Both the position numbers and the translations under genes were made by a program. Shown here one piece after another: positions 18,401 to 24,145 of a stretch of 64,000 nt of DNA (its first letter is position 1; each line of letters starts with the position of its first letter). The notes below the pieces were generated by a model. It worked only from the letters and a program-made list of their open reading frames with translations, was not told where the DNA came from and did no database searches. The stretch lies in NCBI RefSeq assembly GCF_008298035.1, contig NZ_CP042910.1:5843001-5907000 (forward strand). The letters are read 5' to 3'. This DNA comes from Gimesia maris (GTDB lineage Bacteria; Planctomycetota; Planctomycetia; Planctomycetales; Planctomycetaceae).

Positions 18401-19155
18401 ACGAATACTATCTGAAACTGGTTGAGAAATTCAGCAAGATGATCAAGACCAGAAGTGAGGGAATTTTCCAGATTGATCTTCGACTGCGACCTTATGGTCA
18501 GGCAGGCAGCCTGGCTGTTTCCGCCGAAGCATTCCAGAGTTACTTTTCTCACGAGGGCGCAGCCTGGCCTTACGAAAGACAGGCCCTGGTAAAACTCCGC
18601 CCGATTGCCGCGGATGAAGAATTCGGAAACCAGATAGTCCGCATGAGAGATTCCATTATCTATAGCGGCAAACCGTTCGACGTCGCTGCCATGCTGGCCA
18701 TGCGAGAGAAGCAGATTCAGCAACTCGTCAAGGGGGGAACCATCAATGCCAAACTGGGGGATGGAGGACTTGTTGATTGTGAGTACCTGATCCAGAGTCT
18801 GCAGATCACTTATGGTCATCGGAATCCGGGTTTACGAACCACGAATACACTGGAAGGGATTGACTCACTCAAAGAACTGGGGTTAATCAGTCCTGATGAT
18901 TACGTGAAACTCCGAAATGCCTACATCTTCCTCCGCAGACTCATCGATGCACTTCGCATGGTCAGAGGGAATGCCAAGGATTTAACAGTCCCGCCTCAAG
19001 ACCAGGAAGAGTTCGACTTCCTTGCCAGGCGACTGGGATATGGTTCGCATACTGAGAAACTGCAGACTGAAATCTCCGTAACCATGGATCGTGTGCGTGA
19101 CTTCAGTCGTCTACTGGCGCCTATTAAAGCCATGACTATTCGAACCAATGGCTGA
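15457..19155 (+). CDS. glnE: Glutamine synthetase adenylyltransferase/deadenylase with two internal ACT domains
   Basis: A 1232-residue protein, clearly longer than E. coli GlnE (about 946). The N-terminal nucleotidyltransferase carries GKLGGEELNYSSDIDL (230-245; D242 and D244), followed by a helical GlnE domain with IRDVEFTTQYLQ. The second half has GKCGGRELGFASDIEL (948-963; D960 and E962) and its own helical domain with LVDCEYLIQSLQ. These halves deadenylate and adenylate glutamine synthetase. Between them lie two ACT modules: one near 553-640 (LRLTMVGFDQTGDLSLICGL), split by a Ser/Lys-rich insert, and one near 693-768 (YTILRIQSEDTIGFLYELTN...GIDIARMVIDS) that looks like the GlnD C-terminal ACT. 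They probably sense glutamine or another amino acid. The second catalytic acid is Glu rather than Asp. Confidence 0.93.
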   Translation: MNIPVLYSNAAKLLDQQVPASDPEVQQILAGIGFTDQERALTRVREMCTSDGIRKELTLILPTLLQALTDAATPDGSLINFERFINSVSEPEIMLNFLTHNPRAVEILVRLFVGSQFLTEILLKNPDYLERLTRYNRIAEFKSQQQFYSEAMAAARQEAKSTAEIFDILRRFQRWELLRIGACDTFGLMDLKNITVQLSLLADGLVQTCLTILSEELNLPLDDFAVLAFGKLGGEELNYSSDIDLVFIAGDNSTQYWQLGQRLIKSLMESTSEGFLYRVDMRLRPWGRSGALVTTVDAYVDYFARHGRLWEKQAMLKARVIAGNQNLGINFFRRIEPQIFNCDPEEVRKNVLEMKQRIEAELKKKGKDWGEVKSGKGSIRDVEFTTQYLQMANGAKHPSIRSINTLDGLVRLVDHGLIQADEYRHLTSGYVFFRKIEHALQLMHYNQEHHMPTDERELAYLARRLDFQEGQQLVQYYEQHRKAVRNIFKKYIHPPKSDSGLHTAQSEQESNPIGMMAASYSKVFNEAEIEKHSQMARKLSETNNVELQTEKIPENQLRLTMVGFDQTGDLSLICGLLFVYGFDIQQGHLFTNQKVNPAASSQSRSPKLSEKSKSKRKFVIVLDVKASDAAVQPSFWISYKKDLTELLNKVETGKIQEAVGELAKRVAGALHDLPQASQMLYPVEIELDNDTDARYTILRIQSEDTIGFLYELTNALSMSGIDIARMVIDSEGNKVSDVLYVTDDKGEKISAEAQQQGLRAAIVLIKHFTHLLPRSPNPESALLHFREFLEHLFKQPNWVEEISSLERTSVLSALARLLGVSDFLWEDFLRLQHSNLFPVVANVEELKNRVSFAELKAELARELAEATSAEDQQERLNAFKDRAMLRTDMRHILGHISEFGQFSDELTDVAEVVVQGAYEICDLQLQERYGVPRLETEDPCRISICALGKCGGRELGFASDIELMFIYEGSGQTTGPEIITNNEYYLKLVEKFSKMIKTRSEGIFQIDLRLRPYGQAGSLAVSAEAFQSYFSHEGAAWPYERQALVKLRPIAADEEFGNQIVRMRDSIIYSGKPFDVAAMLAMREKQIQQLVKGGTINAKLGDGGLVDCEYLIQSLQITYGHRNPGLRTTNTLEGIDSLKELGLISPDDYVKLRNAYIFLRRLIDALRMVRGNAKDLTVPPQDQEEFDFLARRLGYGSHTEKLQTEISVTMDRVRDFSRLLAPIKAMTIRTNG

Positions 19156-19330
19156 TCCCGGGTTTCTCCTACCCGCGGATTCATTGCAGCAATCTGCCGA
19201 ACACTGCCTGCAGACAATCATCATTTTGATATCACTTTTATCACTTTGAGCGCACACTCTATTTAATCATAAATAGTACCTTTTTCATTAAAACCAATAA
19301 TATTAGTCACTTAGAGATATTCCTGTTTAA

Positions 19331-19347
19331 TTGGCACAATCGATGCT
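19331..19347 (+). promoter_or_regulatory. Sigma-54-type -24/-12 promoter candidate
   Basis: TTGGCAC followed by AATCGA and TGCT matches the RpoN consensus YTGGCACGrNNNTTGCW at the invariant GG and GC with exact spacing; only positions 8 (G to A) and 13 (T to A) differ. Transcription would begin near 19358, about 57 nt before the ATG at 19416. It lies after glnE, which fits nitrogen-linked control, though no enhancer site was recognised. Confidence 0.6.
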
Positions 19348-19415
19348 TTTTAACATCCTTCAGAAGCGGTCGTGAGTTTCAAACAAGACTGTAATTTCTT
19401 TTAAGGAATGGAGAG

Positions 19416-19736
19416 ATGAAAAAATTATTGATCGTTTGCGTCGCATTCGCAGGTTTGGCATTTGTTGGAACGACATCCACGGCTCAGGCTGGCGGTGTGA
19501 ATTTCGGAATTACCATTGGCAATGGGTATGGTGGCTATTATGGGAACCGGGGCTATAACCAGACTCCCCGCTACTATGGCCGACGCCACTCATTCTGGCA
19601 TGATACCAGTCACTATGACTATCATCCCGGCGGATTCCAGCGTCATGGCAATCATTACCACTATGTACCAGGTCACTACGACTATCACCAGACAGGGCAC
19701 TGGGATGGTGGACGACGACGTCACCATCGGCATTAA
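19416..19736 (+). CDS. Small secreted His/Tyr/Gly-rich protein
   Basis: A 106-residue protein with a standard signal peptide (MKKLLIVCVAFAGLAFVG..., cleavage near AQA/GG). The mature part of about 80 residues is rich in Gly, Tyr and His: GNGYGGYYGNRGY near the N-terminus, then regularly spaced histidines (SHYDYHPGG, GNHYHYVPGHYDYH) and the tail RRRHHRH; 13 histidines in all. Composition suggests a metal-binding or surface-coating role outside the membrane, but no enzyme family is recognisable. GGAATGGAG precedes the ATG. It is a monocistronic unit: a sigma-54-like promoter lies upstream and a strong hairpin terminator downstream. Confidence 0.8.
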   Translation: MKKLLIVCVAFAGLAFVGTTSTAQAGGVNFGITIGNGYGGYYGNRGYNQTPRYYGRRHSFWHDTSHYDYHPGGFQRHGNHYHYVPGHYDYHQTGHWDGGRRRHHRH

Positions 19737-19885
19737 AATGCTGCCTGCATCTCTGTAGGATCTCACTATTCAAATGACTTCATCGATTTGATCCAATTTG
19801 TTTAAGAGATGCATGTGAAATGAAGATGCGAGTGGAAAGGGGAACCGGGAGAACTCCATGATCCTGTTTTTTAATAGTGGCAAAG

Positions 19886-19927
19886 AAAACCAGAGCAGTT
19901 CTGCGTTAGCGATCTGCTCTGGTTTTT
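19886..19927. terminator. Bidirectional hairpin terminator
   Basis: Thirteen-bp stem, AAAACCAGAGCAG (19886-19898) with CTGCTCTGGTTTT (19914-19926), flanked by T-rich sequence on both strands. It lies between the His/Tyr-rich gene (+) and the convergent sulfatase gene (-) and can serve both. Confidence 0.85.
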
Positions 19928-19939
19928 GATCATTCAGGA

Positions 19940-21265
19940 TTATCGGGAATCTGCATCCCACCACCGATTGGTCAATTTCAAAAGCTGCTTTGCTTTTTCG
20001 GGATTTTTCGAAACCAGATTATTCTGTTCAAAGGGATCTGTGGTGATCTGATACAATTCCACTTTTTCCTCTTTCAGACGCGAACCTGGAAAGATCGCCT
20101 TCCAGTCCCCCTGGACGCACCAGCGATATTTCAGGCTCGACGCTGGATCGTCTATATCGACCATATCGTGCTCATAAATATCGCCAAACAGGGCATCTCG
20201 TTTTGTTTTTCCCCCCTGGCGCATTACCTCCAGTAAATCAATGCCCTGCATCTCTTTTGTGGGTTTCAAACCGACTGCAGCGAGCAATGTGGGAGCGATA
20301 TCGATACTGCTGACCAGTGTATCATATTCAGCCGGCTTGATTTTCCCCGGCCAGCGAAACATGATCGGTGTCCGAACCCCGCCATCATAGGGGCTTCGTT
20401 TCGATTTGGGAGCATATCGAAAACGCCGCTTCATTTTCTGCCGTTCCTGGTCTGTTTCCGGTACATATTGAATCCAGCCGTTATCAGTGACATAAACGAC
20501 GATGGTATTCTCTGAAAGTCCTTTTTCATCCAGGTAATTCATCAGTTGTCCACAGGTCTCATCAAACCATTCACACATCGCATAATAGTAAGATAGTTCG
20601 ATTGGCAGGTCAGAACTCAGATACTTTTCCAACAGACGTTGTGGCGGGGTGTGGGGAGTGTGAGGCAGAAATGGTGCATACCACAGAAAAAAAGGATCCT
20701 GTCCGCACTTATCAATAAATTCATAAATGGGTTGCATACCTTCGCGACCGATTTTCAGTCCCCGATCGCCATGGCGGCCTCCCCGACTGGGGTCGCCGTG
20801 AGTCATCCCGGAAGTGAAACCTGCCAGCGACGGATTTCCTTCCCACCATTTTCCGGTTTGAAAACTTTGATAACCGATCTTTCCCAGCATTTCAGGCAGG
20901 CAGTCGGCTTGTTTCACATGCTTTAACAGTTTTTGTCGATTCATCCCTTTGGGAGGATCATTACCGGTAATTTTATGCTGGTGAGGGTATAAACCTGTAA
21001 TCACCGTCATCAGACTGGGACGGCAGAGGCTCACGGGAACATATCCTCTTTTGAATACGGCGCTCTCAGAAGCCAGCTTGTCCAGAGCAGGCGTTTTGAT
21101 CGTATCGTGCCCCATGAACCCATAATCATTCCAGGCCTGATCATCTGAGAGAATGATCACAATATTCGGATGGCTGGATTCCGATTCAGCCTGAATCAGT
21201 TCCGGAAAATGAAAGATGCATAAAATCGAAAACAGGTATCCGGAACACCTAAAAAATAATTTCAC
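19940..21265 (-). CDS. Secreted sulfatase (formylglycine type)
   Basis: A 441-residue arylsulfatase-superfamily enzyme, expected to cleave sulfate esters in the periplasm. After a signal peptide (about 1-26) come the metal-binding pair D41-D42 (ILSDDQ), the formylglycine motif C81-R-P-S in SLCRPSLMTVITGLYPHQH, and a downstream YVTDNGW with the usual Asp/Asn metal ligands. The canonical CxPSR has Leu in place of Arg, a variant I believe is common among planctomycete sulfatases. Cys81 needs oxidation by a formylglycine-generating enzyme or anSME, not encoded here. I chose GTG at 21265 because TGAGGAG lies 7 nt upstream; the longer frame to 21304 would place charged residues before the signal. 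The sulfated substrate, plausibly an algal polysaccharide, is inferred. Confidence 0.9.
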   Translation of the reverse strand: MKLFFRCSGYLFSILCIFHFPELIQAESESSHPNIVIILSDDQAWNDYGFMGHDTIKTPALDKLASESAVFKRGYVPVSLCRPSLMTVITGLYPHQHKITGNDPPKGMNRQKLLKHVKQADCLPEMLGKIGYQSFQTGKWWEGNPSLAGFTSGMTHGDPSRGGRHGDRGLKIGREGMQPIYEFIDKCGQDPFFLWYAPFLPHTPHTPPQRLLEKYLSSDLPIELSYYYAMCEWFDETCGQLMNYLDEKGLSENTIVVYVTDNGWIQYVPETDQERQKMKRRFRYAPKSKRSPYDGGVRTPIMFRWPGKIKPAEYDTLVSSIDIAPTLLAAVGLKPTKEMQGIDLLEVMRQGGKTKRDALFGDIYEHDMVDIDDPASSLKYRWCVQGDWKAIFPGSRLKEEKVELYQITTDPFEQNNLVSKNPEKAKQLLKLTNRWWDADSR

Positions 21266-21686
21266 CTTAATTCTCCTCAGGATGGGACACAGGCTGGAAC
21301 GCAATCGACTTGCTGACGCGGGGGATTTAGAGTCCGACTAGATCAGGAGATTACCTGTACTGGATCCCAAATCACTTTTTGATGAGATCATTTGAACTGG
21401 AATTATTATGAAAAAATTCGTTTATTTCCCCAACACTCAACATTATAATGGCGTAGTTAGTTGCAGAAGACATACACACACTTCTGCTTCACATTCTATC
21501 CATCCTACCAACTGCTTCACTAAGATCAATATCCAAAAAGACTTACAATTTATTTTACTTTGAACAGTCAGGGCGATTTAAATCGATTTACCCATTTCAT
21601 CTGGTATCCGATTTTCAGAACCTGCAGATTGCCTGAAAAGACAACTTTTTCAAATTAAGCATTCCGGTTAAAGCAGCTTGGATGCG

Positions 21687-21715
21687 TTGACAGCGTGGAA
21701 AATGATAATTCTAAT
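21687..21715 (+). promoter_or_regulatory. Sigma-70-type promoter for the cytochrome-like gene
   Basis: TTGACA at 21687-21692, a 17-bp spacer and TCTAAT at 21710-21715 form an almost ideal vegetative promoter. Transcription from about 21722 gives a leader of about 135 nt before the ATG at 21858. Confidence 0.6.
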
Positions 21716-21716
21716 G

Positions 21717-21812
21717 TATTGGTAGTCCTGTTTCTGATTACCAATGAGAACGTTACGTGATACGGGGCAACCACTTCGAGATAACTCTGGTTGGCTCAAA
21801 CCAGGGTAATTG
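21717..21812 (+). promoter_or_regulatory. Structured 5' leader with two hairpins
   Basis: Directly after the -10 lies an inverted repeat ATTGGTA...TACCAAT (about 21718-21746), and near 21786-21807 a second, CTCTGGTT...AACCAGGG (7 of 8 pairs). No known riboswitch signature was recognised. They may control stability or translation of the downstream transcript. Confidence 0.35.
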
Positions 21813-21857
21813 AAGTTTAAATGTCACTTACTTTTTTAGAAGAATATGAGGAATTTT

Positions 21858-22232
21858 ATGCGGAAACTGATGAATGTGAAAACAGCTTTACTGTTTGGTC
21901 TGGTAGTAGCAGGACTTTCGATGTTCGGCGCTGCAAACAAAGTTGAGGCTCGACCTAACTTTAAAAATATCTGGGCTGACACTTATCCCGATTCCAAAAT
22001 GCTGATTTCCAAAAAGTGTGGCATCTGTCATCCTGGAAAAAGCAAGAAAGAAAAAAGCGACTACGCAGAAGCCGTCTTTGAAGCCTTGGGCAAAAAACGC
22101 AAAGCAACCGATAAAGATATGATCGTCAAAGCGCTTAAAGCTGCAGAAATGAAACCCAGCTCAGTCGAAGGCAAAACTTATGGTGATCTCATCAAAGCAG
22201 ATGAAATGCCACCATCTAAAAAATCTGAATAG
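21858..22232 (+). CDS. Small secreted monohaem cytochrome c-like protein
   Basis: A 124-residue protein with a signal peptide (about 1-31, ending NKVEA/RPNF) and one CxxCH haem-attachment site, C54-GI-C57-H58. The rest is Lys/Glu-rich: KKCGICHPGKSKKEKSDYAEAVFEALGKK, here split mentally at GKS, and a second helical region ending in DEMPPSKKSE. The methionine of DEMPP is a candidate sixth ligand, as in other planctomycete cytochromes with EMPP. Two ATGs are possible: 21846 and 21858. I prefer 21858 because GAGGA lies 5 nt upstream. The protein would carry electrons in the periplasm; the partner is unknown. A strong terminator follows. Confidence 0.78.
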   Translation: MRKLMNVKTALLFGLVVAGLSMFGAANKVEARPNFKNIWADTYPDSKMLISKKCGICHPGKSKKEKSDYAEAVFEALGKKRKATDKDMIVKALKAAEMKPSSVEGKTYGDLIKADEMPPSKKSE

Positions 22233-22285
22233 TTGAAATGAGATCAGCACATTCAGCAGTGCTGGTTCCCCTCAACATGAGATAC

Positions 22286-22317
22286 AGGCAGGGCATTTAA
22301 TTGCCCTGCCTTTTTTT
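22286..22317 (+). terminator. Rho-independent terminator after the cytochrome-like gene
   Basis: A 10-bp stem (AGGCAGGGCA at 22286-22295 with TGCCCTGCCT at 22302-22311) is followed by seven T residues. It lies in the gap before the convergent EEP-family gene, whose stop codon it touches. Confidence 0.9.
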
Positions 22318-23047
22318 ATGATATCTCTCCAGCCCCATTCAAATGAAAATCAATCACCAGCGGCAGATGATCTGAAGCCTGCTTCGCGAGTTTTGATTTG
22401 GCAACCTTGGCATGCTTAATCGTAATTGCCCCACGGATAAACGCTTTGTCCAGAGTCCCTACAGGCATGTAAGCGGGAAACGAGCGATACCTGGAAGGAG
22501 GCTGTGTCACCTCCTGAAACTCATGCTCTGAAAACTTTCCTCCTGCCAGGGTGTTTCGCCAGTCATTCGTATCTCCCACAATCACGGAGGGATAGCCATT
22601 CCCCTCTGCAAACAGACGATGTGTCAACAGGTGGTTAATCTGCCAATGTCGTTCTTTTTCTGCCAGTCCCAGATGGAAGTTCACCAGCTGAAAGGTGCCT
22701 TCCGGTGAATCAATCATCACAATCTGTGCACCGCGTGCTTTACGCCACTTATTCGTCAGGGAAATCTGATGTTGAGATAAAAAGCGCCAGCGAGACAAAA
22801 TCAGATTTCCGTATCCCCCCGTCTTCAACTTGACGTTAAGTTGATACAGAGAATCCTGCATATTGAAATAGTCAGCAAAGATTTTTGGCTGATTATTGAA
22901 GCGGGAACGTCTGACATTGCGATCTACTTCATGCAGACAGATGATGTCAGGATTTTCCTGTTCAATCACCGCGATCACTCGTTCCAGCTGATAGCGGCGA
23001 TCTCTGCCACCAATGCCTTTATGAATATTATAGCTTAATAATCTCAT
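22316..23047 (-). CDS. Endonuclease/exonuclease/phosphatase (EEP) family protein
   Basis: A 243-residue metal-dependent phosphodiesterase-fold enzyme, similar in size to the YbhP/exonuclease III-like group. Visible catalytic positions are N7 (SYNIHKG), E40 (CLHEVD), the GDTNDW motif near residue 160 and the terminal SDHLP histidine near residue 227. No signal peptide is present, so it is likely cytoplasmic. Its gene begins 13 bp after the stop of the cupredoxin-like gene on the same strand, so the two are probably cotranscribed. The substrate (nucleic acid, phosphoinositide-like or phospholipid) cannot be told from the motifs. Confidence 0.88.
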   Translation of the reverse strand: MRLLSYNIHKGIGGRDRRYQLERVIAVIEQENPDIICLHEVDRNVRRSRFNNQPKIFADYFNMQDSLYQLNVKLKTGGYGNLILSRWRFLSQHQISLTNKWRKARGAQIVMIDSPEGTFQLVNFHLGLAEKERHWQINHLLTHRLFAEGNGYPSVIVGDTNDWRNTLAGGKFSEHEFQEVTQPPSRYRSFPAYMPVGTLDKAFIRGAITIKHAKVAKSKLAKQASDHLPLVIDFHLNGAGEIS

Positions 23048-23060
23048 TATCGATTCGCTG

Positions 23061-23846
23061 TTACTTGCCTGCGAACACCGCGGGAGACACCTTGATCACT
23101 CCCAGGTCGTTTTCACCAGGCGCAATTTTCATCTTAATACGTCCTCGTTTCCACTCCGGTCTGGCTGCCAGATAACCGGCCTTCTCCTGCCAGAGTTGAA
23201 ATTCCCACTCGCCGACCGGGAGGTTTTTAATCGTGAACCGCCCTCTTTCATCGGATGTTGCGAAATAGGGGTGGTTCAATGCAACCAGCCAGCCTTCCTG
23301 CCAGGGATGAATGCTGCAGCTCATCCGAAGTGGCAGTTTTTCTCCATATTCAAATGTGTGCAGCATCTCTTGACCAGGTGGCAGAACCTGATTCAGACTG
23401 GTATTCCTGTAAGCTTTCACCTGAAACCCGTGCGCGCACAAGTCTTTATTTTCAGCCAGCAGTTTCTGCCGGTTTACCCAGAGCCCGGCTACATGCGGTT
23501 GAAAGATACAGCCTTTATTTTGAATTGTTACCGTTTCTGGCAGTTTCAGATAATCATTGTGAATCTGAGATTGTTCCAGATTCGATTCCCTCAGGTAGAT
23601 AAAGACATTCTGCAGTTCCCCTTTTTTTCCCGTCACGAGCCCCTGATCGACAATCAGATCGCTGAATTTACCACAAATTGCCTCATCGCGACTGATATCC
23701 AGCTGCTCAGGCTGTGGCACCTGTCCGGTATAAATGAACTGCCCCGTCAAAGTGCCCCACTCTGCAGCGGTGACAGTCGTCGGCAGTATGCCGACCAGGC
23801 TACCGACCAGAAGGCAGCAACAAAAATTGAAACGATTCCAAAACAA
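23061..23846 (-). CDS. Secreted cupredoxin-like protein with carboxypeptidase-regulatory-type domain
   Basis: About 261 residues when started at TTG 23846. That start is preceded by GAGGAG at 8 nt and gives a normal signal peptide ending VTA/AEW; the longer frame opens with ATG at 23921 but puts 25 polar residues in front of the signal. The mature protein has a cupredoxin-like part with KGCIFQPHVAGLWV, a His in CAHGF and CSIHPWQEGWLV, where Cys and His are typical type I copper ligands. A short beta-sandwich follows (ATSDERGRFTIKNLPVGEWEFQLWQEK), as in carboxypeptidase regulatory-like domains. This combination is frequent among planctomycete exported proteins. Copper binding is inferred. The EEP gene follows after 13 bp. 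Confidence 0.72.
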   Translation of the reverse strand: MFWNRFNFCCCLLVGSLVGILPTTVTAAEWGTLTGQFIYTGQVPQPEQLDISRDEAICGKFSDLIVDQGLVTGKKGELQNVFIYLRESNLEQSQIHNDYLKLPETVTIQNKGCIFQPHVAGLWVNRQKLLAENKDLCAHGFQVKAYRNTSLNQVLPPGQEMLHTFEYGEKLPLRMSCSIHPWQEGWLVALNHPYFATSDERGRFTIKNLPVGEWEFQLWQEKAGYLAARPEWKRGRIKMKIAPGENDLGVIKVSPAVFAGK

Positions 23847-23975
23847 AATGGTCACTCCTCGTGAAGCAGGCAAATCAATACATCGTAAAATGAGTCGCTT
23901 AGTGAGCAAAGCTCTCTCCATATCTTACCGCCAGGCTGCGGGAGAGGAAAGAATCTCGTATATTTTAATACATGC

Positions 23976-24016
23976 AAAAGAAAGACCCTCTGTAAATGAA
24001 ACTCATCTACAGAGGG
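23976..24016 (-). terminator. Terminator of the giant surface-protein gene
   Basis: A 14-bp stem with one G-T-type mismatch (CCCTCTGTAAATGA at 23986-23999 with TCATCTACAGAGGG at 24003-24016) and a 3-nt loop. Read on the minus strand it is followed by TCTTTCTTTT. It lies 130 bp after the giant gene's stop codon. Confidence 0.75.
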
Positions 24017-24021
24017 CCAAT

Positions 24022-24116
24022 TCTAAAGCGTATCTCGTTTCACCACAGCGTCTGTCAATCGAATGTACCAGATCCAAACGACCTGGAGACGCTACAGTAA
24101 AACTGGACACAGTCTA
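24022..24116 (-). repeat. Dispersed repeat, copy B
   Basis: The reverse complement of 24082-24116 is identical to 7825-7859 over 35 bp; weaker similarity extends to about 24022. The copy lies between the giant gene's stop codon (24146) and its terminator, in the opposite orientation to copy A and about 16.2 kb away. Confidence 0.85.
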
Positions 24117-24145
24117 ATTCCATTCAGCACGATTGGAGACAGACC

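Larger units (their letters stand above)
21266..21845. other. Intergenic region with promoter and structured leader
   Basis: A 580-bp AT-rich gap between divergent genes. The left part (to about 21680) shows no ORF or strong repeat. The right part contains a strong -35/-10 pair and two hairpins that would be in the leader of the cytochrome-like gene; these are listed separately. Confidence 0.55.

Noticed and set aside
19156..19200. Possible glnE terminator (CGGGT/ACCCG)
   Set aside because: The stem is only 5 bp and no T-run follows.
7825..24116. Composite transposon bounded by the inverted 35-bp repeats
   Set aside because: The 16.2-kb interior holds glnE and other chromosomal genes, no transposase or integrase, and no target duplication could be recognised.
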